From assembly GCA_963920765.1 (NCBI GenBank), contig OY987244.1, positions 33,487,678 to 33,551,677 of the forward strand: 64,000 nt of DNA. The letters run 5' to 3'. The notes beneath the pieces are model-generated. The model was given only the letters and a program-made list of their open reading frames with translations. It had not been told where the DNA came from and did not search any database. Within the stretch, counting starts at the first letter, position 1; the number at the start of each line of letters is the position of its first letter. A program made the position numbers and the translations under genes. Shown piece after piece: positions 23,791-35,400 of the stretch. The DNA is from Ulota crispa (lineage: Eukaryota; Streptophyta; Bryopsida; Orthotrichales; Orthotrichaceae).

Positions 23791-24229
23791 TGGTCATTAC
23801 CAAAACCTAGAATATACAAGAATATCTTAAAAGGTTCTAGAAAGTAGAAGTTCCTAGAAGGTTCTAAAAGATTGGAAGCTTCTTAAGAAGCTTACTACCT
23901 TGTAGAAGAACCTTGAGTACCTTCCAAGCTCAAAAAAGTTTTTCAAGAAGTTTCAAAGCTTGAGAAAGCCTCTCAAGAAGCTTTCCAAGCTTGACGGCTA
24001 AGCTTTTATCTTTGAGTATAAATAAAATCGAAATTGAAGAGTTCTTCAGTCTTGACAACATTTTGTTGCCTTGATTTTTAGCCTTCAAGCCTTAGTTTTC
24101 TGTTGTCTTATCTTATATTGCTACTTTGTAGAATATATTTTTGGATTTCTATTCTAATACATTCTTGTATCATGGTCTTGTTTCCATGTTTTTTCTTTAT
24201 TGTTTTTGTTCTAAGTCCGCCCCTAACAA
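23782..24229 (+). repeat. 5' LTR of the inner element
   Basis: Contains a run of GAA/TTC pentamers at about 23832-23890 (heat-shock-element-like), a TATA box TATAAAT at 24017-24023, and ends near CCGCCCCTAACA. It matches 28167-28590 throughout, with many substitutions, which suggests an old insertion. Confidence 0.8.
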
Positions 24230-24849
24230 TTTGTCGAGACTACTTCAATATCATCAAAAACTTTTGCTTTTGAATTTAGTGTGGATTACCCTTTTATCTA
24301 AAAATTGCAAGGTATTTTGGAGGTTGCGGATTATTCACTTTTAAGTTGATGGTGTTGTTTATTTTTGTTCTAGATTTTTTTGTTACAAAAATTTATGGAC
24401 TTGAATAATCCACTTGTCTAAGAGTTCAATTCCAATCTTGACATCTGTAATAATAGTAGACCAAAAGAAGAGCTCAAAGATTTGATCATATGTCAATTTA
24501 GCAAAGGTAGACTTATGGAACAATTAGCGCAATTTATTCATTTCATTATTTCAATTCTTGGTAATCACTTTGTTTTATATATGTATTTTACTAATTATCA
24601 CTGTAGCGGGAGAAAATAAAGCCGTTATGAATAATTCAAAGCTGGACGCTATCATATCAACCACTTTGGCTAGGAACATTATATACATGCAAATATTCAA
24701 ATAAAACATAGAACTTAACTCAAGACTCTCTGGCCTTAAAATGAAACTGTAACAAATAATAGATCAAAATGATGTTGCAACACTTGCATCGGTTACTCAA
24801 GCCATCAATCATTCTGGTTCTAAATTGCAAGCTTCAAATTTTAGCAAAA

Positions 24850-25340
24850 GCAAAAAACCTAAAGTTAGTCTTCCGAAAAAGTTTGACGGCATTTATTTCA
24901 AGTTTTATGATTTTGTCAATTAGGAACCACTTGTCATATTTCTTCAACTATAATGGTACTTAAAAGACACAGCTTGTATTGAATTGGTGGAAACTTTGCT
25001 ATCCAGGAAAGTACTTTTTTGGTTTGTACTGCTTTTTGAAAAGAACTCTACTATACTTTAAAGCTTTGAAGCATTTTTAAATGCTTTTGGAGAAACATTT
25101 GGAGAGCATGACAAAATGCATTTTACAATAATTAAAATTTGAAACTTAATACAAAGTAGGCATTTAGCATTAGTACACATTTCAAAATTTTGTCAATTAG
25201 CATGCAATATCAACAAGGACAAAAAAGCTCTTATAATTCAATTATATTTTGGTTTACAAGACAAAGTAAACGATTTATTAAGTTTCACTTTCAAATCTCT
25301 TTATAATGAATAAAGCGATTAGCCAAGCTATTAAATGCAA
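24850..25340 (+). pseudogene. Gag (retrotransposon capsid) remnant of the inner element
   Basis: The translation shows LPKKFDGIYFKFYDFVN near 24875 and, farther on, FLNAFGETFGEHDKMH near 25075 and QSRHLALVHISKFCQL near 25150, the typical order of a Ty3 Gag capsid domain. Several stop codons interrupt it. Confidence 0.65.
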
Positions 25341-25739
25341 CAATCAATTATTTAAACAATAACAAGATTAGTGGATATAAACAATACCACAGTCATATGT
25401 TGGTAATTCCGCCATTTCTTCAATTACAAGCAAAGTCAAACCGTCTGAAGCTGAAGACATGCACATCGATGTAGTTTGATTTAAATCTTTTATCAAAAAA
25501 AAAAAAGTGTTGGCGCAAAAATGGATTGTGTATTTTACTATGGAAAAGAATGACACAAAATTAGTGATTCCTTTTAAAAACAACAACGCACATCATAGCT
25601 ATAAAGTACCAACAATCAACAAGAAAATGACAAAATCCAGCCATAATAAGAACCGTACGACTGAAATCTACAATGCTACTAGCATCTCCAAATCTTGTAT
25701 CACTTGCAAATTTTATTCTTTGTTTTACATTATTAATAT

Positions 25740-26175
25740 GTTTAAACCCAAAAAATGTTAAAACTCATGCATTAATAGATTTAGGGACCTTAATATATTT
25801 TATTAAATGAATCATTTATAAAACTTCATAAAATTTCCTTAACTCAAAAATTGTAGGCCATTCACATTGAAGTGATTGATGGACAACTGCTATCTTTTGG
25901 TAATATTATCTATAAAATTATCTTTTTGCAAATGGCTACAAAAAATCATAATAATGAAATAGTCTACAATATTATCTGTTCCTTGTTGAGTACTGTGATT
26001 TTAAGACTTTCTTGGCTTGAAAAATATAATTTTCAAATCAATTGGGTAAATTGTAGTATTATGTTTTTTTTTGAAAAATCTTTGGTAAAAAAATTTGTAA
26101 TTAAACATGAAGACCATTTTGATTTAAAGAATTTAAAACTTTTATTTATTAAAGTTGGAACATTTATATAAGTTG
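25740..26175 (+). pseudogene. Protease remnant of the inner element
   Basis: Downstream of Gag, the strings LIDLGTLIYF-like (near 25770, frame disrupted) and VILRLSWLEKYNFQINWVN (near 25995-26055) correspond to the active-site and the conserved LGxxWL/NPxIdW end of Ty3 proteases. The open frame 25872-26171 covers the second half. Confidence 0.55.
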
Positions 26176-26439
26176 CCAAAGATAGTGATGTATTTGTAAC
26201 CTATGCAATTCCAATATTTGAACAAACCACCAAGAAAATAACGCCTTTAGAGAAATACAAAGAACACTAAAATGTTTTTGAGAAAAAAACTACAGATGCA
26301 TTATCCAAGTATCAATCGTATGACTGTGCAAGTGACCTTGAACAAGATACTCAACTTCTTTTTGGACTTATTTACAATGTCTTGTAGAATAAATTTGTTA
26401 CATTAAAAAAATACGTTGACAAAATTTTGGCAAAGAATT

Positions 26440-27080
26440 TCAATAAACATTCCAAATCTCTAGCAAATGCGCCTATACTATTTGTGAAGAAAAAATATGG
26501 ATTTTTGCAAATGTACGTGGATTTTTGTGGCTTTAACAAAGTAACAATAAAATAATGTCATCTATTGTTTTTAATCAGTAGACTTTTTGATCAAATTAGA
26601 CAAGCAAAGATTTATACCAAGATTGATTAAAGGAAGCACATAATCTGGTACAAATTAAAAAATGATACAAATAAAAGATGTTTTTTTAAACAAATTATGG
26701 TCATTGCAAATATATCGTTATGCATTTTGAACTTATAAATGCATTGGCTATCTTTCAAAACTTTATAAATGATATATTCCAAGAATTTCTAAAAAATTTT
26801 GTTGTTAATTATCTAGATGACATTTTGATATACTTTTAAGATGTAAAATAACACAAAATACACGTGAAGCTAGTACTTGAAAATTTTTGCAAAGTTGAAT
26901 TATATACAAAGCTTGGAAAATGTACTTTCTACATTATTCAAATTGAATTCTTTGGTTATATTGTTTCAAACGATGGTATATTGATTGATTTAAAAAAAAT
27001 TCAAACTGTTGTAGTAGATTAATGAATACCAAAGACAATGCTAGATGTCTAATATTTTTTTGAGTTTGTCAAATTTTGTC
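26440..27080 (+). pseudogene. Reverse transcriptase remnant of the inner element
   Basis: Recognisable blocks are FVKKKYGFLQMYVDF (fingers) near 26480, MHFELINALAIFQNFIND near 26720 and the catalytic VVNYLDDILIYF near 26800-26840, which carries the DD of the YxDD box. Stops and frame changes interrupt it. Confidence 0.75.
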
Positions 27081-27179
27081 AAATTTTTATTAAGAACTAT
27101 TTTCAGATTATCACTTTATCTACATGACTTACAAACAAAAATAAATGAAATTGAAGCAAAAAAATAGACAAGGCTTTTC

Positions 27180-27580
27180 AAATACTGAAAAAAATCTTTA
27201 CTACAGCTTTAGTATTGGTACATTTGGACTTTTTGAAATTTTTCTTTTTGAAGATAGATGCTTTAGATTTTGCCTTAGGTGCAATGTTATTGCCACAAAA
27301 AAATAAAAAAATTTATTCAATTGCTTTTCAATTGTAAGAATTCAGTGCTATAGAGATTAATTACAAAATTGATGATAAAAAGTTACTCACTATTATAAAT
27401 TTTTTTCCAAGAATGGTGTCATTTATTCAAAAACACTGCACACCAGATACTGATCACAAAAACCTTAAATATTTCATGTCTATTTGTGTTTTGAATTATT
27501 GTTTAACCCGTTGAAATATGTCTTTATTTAAATTTGATTTTGATATCATACATTGACTTAGAAAGTAACAAAGATTGTCT
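27180..27580 (+). pseudogene. RNase H remnant of the inner element
   Basis: FFLKIDALDFALGAMLLPQ near 27240-27295 and a following KIDDKKLLTII and DHKNLKYF correspond to the first catalytic Asp, the DKELLAI block and the DHKNLEYF block of gypsy RNase H. The frame is interrupted. Confidence 0.7.
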
Positions 27581-27754
27581 AATGCCTTATCTAAAAGATC
27601 CAATTTTATATCTAAAAAAGAGAAAACAACATACAACCAACAATGGACGTTATTCTTGAAGCCATAGCGCCTTTGTTTATGAGCGGCTCTCATCTTGTTT
27701 TTAGATGATTTTAGATTTTTAAAAGAAATTTGAATAGTCTCAATTACAAATTCC

Positions 27755-28110
27755 TTGGTGCTTTATATCAAGCACTGTATATGCAATGTCATAAAAGATT
27801 TTAGCAAGTTCAAAATTAAAAATCAACTTTTCTACTTTAAAGAATGCTTATACATTTCCAATGAACCATTATGCCTTCAAATCACGCAAGCACAACACGG
27901 CCTTCTAGCTGTTAGATATTTTGGTTTCAACAAGATGTTGGAATTAATTTCTCAAGATTTTTAGAAGCCTCAGATGTTAAAGACAATCAAAGAGGTTTAT
28001 ATTGACTTGTAATACACATTTGCATTCAAAAAACCCTTGACATTGACCATATGGACTGCTATAAACATTGACAGTTCCAAAGTAACTATGGATATCTGTT
28101 TTTATGGACT
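27755..28110 (+). pseudogene. Integrase N-terminus of the inner element, core deleted
   Basis: From 27755 an open frame contains HGLLAVRYFGFNKMLELISQ, the HHCC zinc-binding lead region of Ty3 integrases. MDFITDL follows at about 28105. The catalytic core that should follow for about 450 bp is absent, because the 3' LTR begins at about 28167. Confidence 0.65.
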
Positions 28111-28166
28111 TCATCACTGACTTACAAAGAATCTCAGAGCTAGAATGGGAGATAAAATCACAGACA

Positions 28167-28590
28167 TGAACAGATTATCCATAATCAAGTTCTAAAATAT
28201 ATTAGAATATTTTAGAAGGTTCTAGAAGGTAGAAGTTTCTAGAAGGTTTTAGAACACTAGAAGCTTCTCGAGAAACTTTCTACTTGGTAGATGAACCTTA
28301 AGCACCTTTTAAACTTGAGGAAGCTTTTCAAGAAGCTTACAAATTTCATGGCCTAGCTTCAATCTTCAAGTATAAATAGAGTAAAAACTAAAGAGTTCCT
28401 TAGTCTCAACAACTCATTTTGCCGCTTTAGTCTTTGGTCCTTAAGCATTGGCTTTTTAACTTAGTCTTGTCTAATACCTTTACTCTGTGGAATACATTTT
28501 TGGATCTCTGTTCTTGAACATGCTTACATCTTGGTCTTGTTTCTGTATTTGCTCTTTATCATTCTTGCTCTAAGCCCGTCCCTAATATTG
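28167..28590 (+). repeat. 3' LTR of the inner element
   Basis: It mirrors the 5' LTR. It holds a perfect three-unit heat-shock element at 28232-28244 (GAA, TTC, GAA spaced by two bases), a TATA box at 28371-28377 and ends with GCCCGTCCCTAATA. After it the RT of the outer element resumes. Confidence 0.8.
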
Positions 28591-28639
28591 AGAAAGGAAT
28601 TGTTGATGCTTTGTTGGGAGCTTACATCATTTTTGGCCA

Positions 28640-29415
28640 AATGATTCATACACGTAAGTCACTCATTAGCTGCTGATTTATTTGTCAAAAAATCTTGTAT
28701 TAGATTGCAATTTTGTGTTAACTATTGAGCCTTGAACAACATTACAAAGAAGGATCAATATCTTAAAATCACCTATTTACAAGACACTAACACAAATTAG
28801 CAAGGCTCATTGGTTTATAAAGCTTGATGTCACCATTGCTTTTTACAAAATTTAGGTTGCAAAGAGAGTTGAATGGAAAACAGCATTTTGCACTTATTTT
28901 GGGTTATACAAGTGGTTAATGATTCCTTTTAGCTTGACAAATTCTCCTAGTACCTTTTAGTATTGCATCAATTAGACATTGCAATGATATGTAGATGAAT
29001 TTTGTTCTGCTTCTCTTGACAATGTTCTTATTTATTCCTTTGGATCTTTTCATGATCATTTTACAAAGGTGGATAAGGTACTAGGAAAATTGCAAAAAAC
29101 TAGGTTATATTTGGATATATCAAGAAGTATGAATTTGAGGTCAAATCAATAAAATATTTAGTTTATTTTTAAACTTGCAAAGGGGTAAAGATGGATCTTG
29201 AGAAAGTCAAGGCTATTATAAATTGCCAAGCTCCTACTACAAGTGCGAGGAGTTTGGAGCTTCTTTGGATTTGCAAACTATTATAGACAATTTATACCAC
29301 ATTTTTCTGACATTGCAGCCCTTTTAACATACCTAACAAAGAATGTGAGTTGGAAACAAACAAAAACTGAATAGGTAGCCTTTGAACAACCTAAGAAGAT
29401 GTTCATTACTGTAAC
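28640..29415 (+). pseudogene. Reverse transcriptase of the outer chromovirus, decayed
   Basis: FVKKSCIRLQFCVNY at about 28686 (fingers), an EWKTAF block near 28870, SLDNVLIYS near 29015 (the LDD region altered to LDN), and ANYYRQFIPHFSDIAA near 29275 (connection) are in order. Several in-frame stops and shifts interrupt it. Confidence 0.8.
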
Positions 29416-29830
29416 TGTGTTGATCTAGTTTGACTCAGGTAAAGAGACAGTGCTAGAATTAGACTTGTTTGGGTATGCTGTTGGCAGCAAGCTCTCACAG
29501 TACAACCACACAAGTCTTCTACACCCATGTGCTTACTTATTGAAGAAAAATAATCCTCATGAGTGTAAGTACAAAATACATGACAAAGAATTGTTAGCAA
29601 TTATACATTGTCTTCAGGAATGGAATGCAGAATTGCAATTGGTGAAGAAATTTATCATTGTGACTGATTATAAAAACTTGGAGTACTTTACACAACCTCA
29701 TGAGTTGAATAAAAGACAGATTTGGTGGTCACAGATATTAGGCCGTTACAATCTTGAGGTTGTATATCAGCCTAGAAAGTGCAATAGACAGGCAGACACA
29801 TTATCACAACGAGAACAAGATCAAGCTTGA
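29416..29830 (+). pseudogene. RNase H of the outer chromovirus
   Basis: The longest intact piece of the element (open 29450-29830, TGA stop). Blocks: FDSGKETVLELD (first catalytic Asp altered in context), YKIHDKELLAIIHCLQEW, FIIVTDYKNLEYF and RQADTLSQR at the end, all diagnostic for gypsy RNase H. It runs directly on from RT. Confidence 0.85.
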
Positions 29831-30219
29831 TGGTGAAAATGACCCACGCCTTCCATTGATACATGCGGCTCTTGAAGCCGAATAGGGTACCAGACACCAA
29901 ACTAGATGATGACAATGAATCTTCAATCATCACTATGGCCATACAAAGAGCCTAACCGGTTGTCATATCTAATAGAGATCAAAAGATGGAAGCAGCAGCA
30001 GACAATGACCAAGATCAAAGCCCAAACACCATCATTAGTAAAGCCAAGTACAAAATTGGGCTTATATGAAAAAATGCTATCTTGCAAGATTACAAATAGT
30101 AGGAGGTAATCAAGAGCGTTTGAAATGACAACCAACGATTCTCAACTCACTTGGAAATCAAAGCTTCTATCACCAAATGTTCATTGGATACTAATGGAGC
30201 CTTGCATTACCTTGGCCGC

Positions 30220-31125
30220 AGATGAATCCCAAATGCTAAACCTACACAAATCAAGCTCATACACAAAATCCACACATTGTTAGCAACTGGCCATCTAGGC
30301 TATCAAGTAACATTTGAGTTATTCATGAGGGATTAATTTTAGCCGAGGATGTTACTAGATGTTTGCACTTATTTGCACAAATGCAATGCTTGCCAACAAA
30401 ATAAACCTTGGCGTAATGGATTACATGGGTTCTTAAAACCAATGGTAGTGCTAAAGTGTATACAAAAAGAGTTATCTATGGATTTTATTGAGGGGCTTCT
30501 AGAAAGCAACAAAGATACAAATTTATTGGTGGTTATTGACTATTTGAGCAAGGACATTACACGGATTCCCTTACCAAATATGGACATTTGCATCACTGCT
30601 TGGGCTTTTGTTGCACATGTAGTAGCACATCACTGGATACCTAATGCCATAGTTTTTGATTGGGATACTCAATTCCAAAGCGCCATGTAGGGACAATTAT
30701 GCAAAATCTTAAAGATTAAGCAACGGCTATCCACAACATTCCACCCTCAAATTGATGGATCAACGGAGAAAATGAATAGCACAATTGAATCCTACTTGCA
30801 GCCATACATTGATTAGAGCCAAAAAGATTGGTCAACCTTGTGCCTAATGGCAAAAATTGCAATATAGGGACAAGATTTGACATCAATAGGAATTAGCCCA
30901 TTCTTTTTTCAACATGGTTATCACGTTGACCCTATTCAGCTCAAGATTCCCCATGGACCAAATGACCAAGTGAGCAGTCATGTTAACATTGAACGAGCTA
31001 AAGCTGAAGCAATAGTGGACAAGCTTTGTAAGACAATTGAATTGGTGCAAGCGGCCACGGCCAAAGCACAACAAAAGCAAGCAAGGCAAGCTAATTGCCA
31101 TCAACAAGAAGCTACACGTTATTAG
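30220..31125 (+). pseudogene. Integrase of the outer chromovirus
   Basis: The zinc-binding end of the N-domain reads CNACQQNKPWR near 30380. The core shows MDFIEGLLE (first catalytic Asp) near 30479, an IPNAIVFDWDTQF block (second Asp, SDRG-like motif altered) near 30637 and TFHPQIDGSTEKMN (catalytic Glu) near 30739. Stops at about 30688, 30816 and 30866 fall where Trp or Gln is usual. Confidence 0.85.
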
Positions 31126-31329
31126 ATAGGTGATAAGGTTTGGCTCTGGCTAGGTTGGCAGTTTTCAACAAGACGCAAAAATAAAAAGCTTGATTGGAAA
31201 GCTGTCAAATATACAATCACTTAAGTCATTGATGAGTATTCAATCCGCCTTAACACACGAGCTGGGCCACACAATGTCTTCCATGTTGATCGTCTTTGCC
31301 TTGCTACTACCAACCCCCTTCACAGCCAA

Positions 31330-31518
31330 GTGATAGACAATGCGCAGCTGTTGCCTACTCGAATTGATGGCCAAGACAAGTATCATGTTGAAGAAATTCT
31401 TGCGGAAAAAGGGCATCAATGTGGACGTGGCCGTAAGAAGTTTTTTGAGGTCAAGTGGGCCGAGTATGCCCTCTTGTCTTGGGAGCTTGTTGAAAACTTT
31501 CAAGATAGAGAGGCTTAA
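31330..31518 (+). pseudogene. Chromodomain at the integrase C-terminus
   Basis: The frame reads YHVEEILAEKGHQ, then FFEVKWAEYALLSWELVEN, closing with TAA. This is the chromodomain pattern (VEEIL, VKW.GY, SWE) used by chromoviruses to target insertions to methylated histones. The second aromatic-cage position is KW; the usual GY is EY. Confidence 0.85.
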
Positions 31519-31650
31519 GATTGTTGAGAAGTGTACTCAGCTTCCTTTTGTAATGCAACAAGTGAACTCCCTCCATCTTTTTGCCGCAGTGCAGCCACGA
31601 CCTAAAGAAGGGCATAATGTGATGAGTTGGCGCTCAAGAATCTGATCTTG

Positions 31651-32110
31651 GTGGTGACCTTTGATTACTACTTAATCATCTGCCTCTTCTAATCTGATCC
31701 TTCCATGCATAGAAGCGGAAGCATTAGAAGAAGTACCAAAGTAGCTCCAATGCCTCCTAAATTCAGTCGCAAGACTACAATTATGCTAACTTTAGCCTTA
31801 GCGTAGCGTACTAAAACCAAAACATGCATGCTCAACTCTTCATCATATTCATTTTTGTAATTTAGTATCATGTGCTCTTAGAGCTTACTTCCTTACACTA
31901 GAGTTGTTATTAGGGACCATGTGAGCTGCAATTTTGCCCTTTAATATAAAATATTCTAATACTTATTTCCACAAACATTCCTTTCCAAGACAACTTGTTG
32001 AAGATTGTTGAAAGGCTAACCCTATTGATTTTTTTTCTTGAATTTTACAATACCTTGAGGTATTCCAAACCATGAAATGGTCGGGTATGGGTCTGTCTAC
32101 TTTACACATC
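31651..32110. other. Spacer downstream of the chromovirus
   Basis: May hold the 3' untranslated part of the outer element, but no LTR or polypurine tract could be fixed. Confidence 0.35.
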
Positions 32111-32127
32111 AGATGCACAGTATTGCA

Positions 32128-32408
32128 GGAGTCAAGGATGGGTTTGCAAGAATGGGTATGCAAGGATGGGTATTCAAGGATGGATATTCAAAAATGGGTA
32201 TGCAATGATGGGTATTCAGGAATAGGTATGCATGGATGTATATTCAAGGATGGGTATGCAAAGATGAGTATTTAGAGATAGGTGTGCAAGGATGGGTATT
32301 TAGAGATGGATATGCCGGGATGGGTATTGAGGCATAGGTGTGCACAGATGAGTATATAGGGATAGGTATTTAGAGATGGGTATCTACAGATGGGTATTGC
32401 AAGATGTT
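32128..32408 (+). repeat. 14-bp minisatellite with 28-bp higher-order alternation
   Basis: About 20 units of the type CAAGGATGGGTATT. Units ending in TATT and in TATG alternate in the first half, giving a 28-bp dimer. One partial ORF (32072-32275) is a translation of the array. Confidence 0.9.
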
Positions 32409-35400
32409 TGTCATTACCTAACTTCATTTGTTTGTTGCAACAAATGTTCAAGGGGCAAAACCATGTTTAGATGGATAGAGATTGAAAAAACTTAAGGGTG
32501 TGCAGTTTGAACATCTAGTATATAGCAAAACGAGGTAATTTTATTCTTTAATCATTATTGTACTTTATACTTTATTAGTTTGCCCAAATTTAGTTGTTTG
32601 AGAATGACGTTAATTCCTAATTAGCAAAAAAATTAAAAGGAAAATTTGGCCTAGCATGATATAAGAACCAAACAAGTATTTCAAAAACTTTGTATGGACA
32701 AAGAACTTGGCCAAATGCAGTGGTTGGTGGTGACCTATTATAGAAGGTCACTTGTATTATGATAGAATACATAACTTTCAAAACTAATTTTACATGTCAT
32801 TCCAAATGGGGCTAGTATTTAATAGTTAAAAATATACTTTTCACAACTGGTTTGGAATTCCATACAAAAATGAGGATGGCAGTGCTGAGCCCCACAAGGG
32901 CAATTATCAATCTGAATTTTTGGCCTTCCAATTGTTCAAAGGGCGTGGAACGCTACAAACAAACACGCCATTTGCAAAATGAAATGAAAAGAAGTAAATG
33001 AAAAAAAAGTAAAAAAATGACAATTTTAAATGAAAAACCCAATGGACACCTCTGAAGTTTGCAATAGGGGCAGTCACACCTTTTCCAAGAATGAAACTTC
33101 AATGAACAATAGGGGTAGTCATAGCTTCTCGAAGAATGAAAAGAGAATGGAGATTGAAAATCAACTGAATGAAAGTAGGAGCCAATAGGAGCTCAGTTTT
33201 AGTGAAGATGTTGTGACACCCCATTTGTCTATGATGGAGAATGGAGAATAGAGAATAGTTTACATAGGGAAAGGCAGCACAGTCAGCAATTGGAGGAGCA
33301 AAAATAGCTAGGGTGAAGAGTGATTCAAGAGCAGGGAAAATAAACAGACAATGGTAAGAAGTTCACACACTAACTCATTCTCCACTCCATTCTTCACCTG
33401 CAAAGGAGAAGAATGGGCTAGTCAAAAGTTTAGCACGCTAAGCATAACAAAAGTTCTGGCAGCTACCAGCGACGCAACACGCTTGCATTCTTGTTCTTTG
33501 CAAGCAGAGAAGACAGTGCCATGACTACTCCTAATGAGACGTGGTGGAGGGAAAATAGGGACAAATGGGAGCACTTCTCCATGAAAGAAGGTGGGACACT
33601 CCTTTTGTGGTTAGTGGAAAACGGAGAATAGAGAATGGAGAATGGATGATGACCAAAGTAAGAAAAGCTAAAGTGTAGGTACGATGAGTAACTTCCAAGA
33701 ACAAAAGAGCTATTGCTAAAAATGAAAAAATAAGAGTAAATAAAAACTAAGTAGGATGAAAACAAGACAAAAATGGGTAAAAGATTAATGTGTGAAGATT
33801 TTTCCACCCCATTCTTCACCTCCAAAGGTGAAGAGAAAAACTTCTCAATCTTCAAAGAATTAGCACGGACGGGCTGCCTTGACCCCATTCTCCAAATATC
33901 AAGAATGGGCAAAGAAGGTGTGACTATCCCCTAATGTTTGCATAGATGCCTCTGGTTATTCAAAAACTGTACAAATATCTTTGGATCATAATTTTCAAGT
34001 ATTGAGTTTGTTGTACACACCACTTCTTTCATGATCAATGTTGAAGGAGGGAGTGTAATAGAATAAGATAGAAGCAACGCGCATATAAAAGAAGAAGGAA
34101 GTGACTGTCCACAACATAACACATGCTTGAAAATTATGGTCCAAGGATATTTGTGCTGTTTCTAGAAAACCAAGGGCATCTTTACAAATATTGCAAACTT
34201 GAGGGATATCCATCAAATTTTTCCTTTTTAATAAAGGGTCTGAACAATCAAGCTTGTCAAAAGTACTCTATCAAGTTGCTTAAATTATTTTAAAGGATTT
34301 CAAGAAGTTTTTAGAATTGGTGAATTTGATGTTTTAAATAAAATGTTTGTTATTTGTCTTGGATGCAATGAAGTTTTTGTAGCTTGTAAAGCTCTTTGAT
34401 AGTTTCAAAATTTTACACCATATGGGAAAGGCAGATTTGGCACTTAGGTGTCGAAACTGTTTACTTCTTGGGTTTGCATGATTGAACGCCTAGAATGTGA
34501 TACTTTTTGAGCATTGGAGTTATTTGTATGAAAATATATCAAGTGCTAATTTCGGAAAAAGGTGTATTTTATTGGTCTTTGTATTGGAGATTGAGTATTT
34601 TGGATGTTTTTTGGAAATTGTAAAACCAAGTTTCTAAAATGTGCTTACGTTTTTAATAAAAGTGCGTTTGGCATAGGATAAGCAATATCACAGATGGTAG
34701 AAAATTCTCTTCATTTTCCAAAGGGAGCTATATAGAGAGTTTTCCACAATTTTCATAATAGCTTATGTAGAAGCTGAAGAGCAAATTGTATGACACTGGA
34801 GGTGGATAGTATTTTTTTTTGCAAAAAAAATCATTGAAATGTTTTCTAAGATAATATAAATTTAGTAATAACCATATTTTGAATAATACATCAAGATTTG
34901 TATGAGCTAAAGCACCTCAACAATAAATGCAAAATTCCATGCTGACTTTGGAATTGGAAAACCTAAAAACAACTTATAAACATGTTTGTCCTTTGGCAAA
35001 CTTGTTAGTTGTTTATGAGTTTTATGACTCTAAGTGAGCATGGAAGTTTATATTAAATCATGAAATTTGAGAAACATCTGCAATATGTTTTTTTCAAAAT
35101 ATATTTTTGAGAAAAAGTGCAAAAATATTACCAAAATTGGATCATCATGTTGCCTCCATGGCACTTGCAAATGGCAACCACGACCTCCTCTCCTCATTAC
35201 TTACACAACAAGTATAATAATAATTGTGCAATTGCTATATGAATATCTTGTTTTGCTAAAATTGGTTTCACCATCTCTTCACATGTGCAGTGGAATCAGG
35301 CTTAGGGTATGTTTGTAACATCAACATAGCAAACCTAGTACACCAAAATAATTGTTAGGTTTTGTGTAAACAATTAAAGTTTCATCACAAATTACTCTAT

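Larger units (their letters stand above)
23782..28590 (+). mobile_element. Nested Ty3-type LTR retrotransposon (inner element)
   Basis: Two similar non-identical flanks of about 0.43-0.45 kb (23782-24229 and 28167-28590) enclose decayed gag, protease, RT, RNase H and the start of integrase in that order. Similarity of the flanks covers the HSE-like block, a TATA box and the terminal CTAAG(T/C)CCG(C/T)CCCTAA. The integrase core is largely missing before the 3' LTR, so the element has an internal deletion or a recombinant 3' part. It sits within the RT region of the outer chromovirus. A target duplication could not be recognised, and edges are uncertain by 10-20 bp. Confidence 0.8.
22598..31650 (+). 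mobile_element. Decayed chromodomain Ty3/gypsy retrotransposon (outer element)
   Basis: Fragments of a single Gag-Pol lie in canonical order on the plus strand: zinc knuckle (22764-22806), protease (23036-23600), the protease-RT linker (to about 23790), then after an interruption RT (28640-29250), RNase H (29412-29828), integrase (30220-31120) and a chromodomain (31360-31518). The linker and the RT N-terminus (FVKKSCIRLQFCVNY near 28686) are contiguous parts of the same protein, which shows that 23782-28590 is a nested insertion. A classical chromodomain with aromatic residues, and an integrase of the STTFHPQ type, resemble fungal-like chromoviruses known from mosses and lycophytes. Numerous in-frame stops and shifts make it inactive. 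LTRs of this element were not found. Confidence 0.85.
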
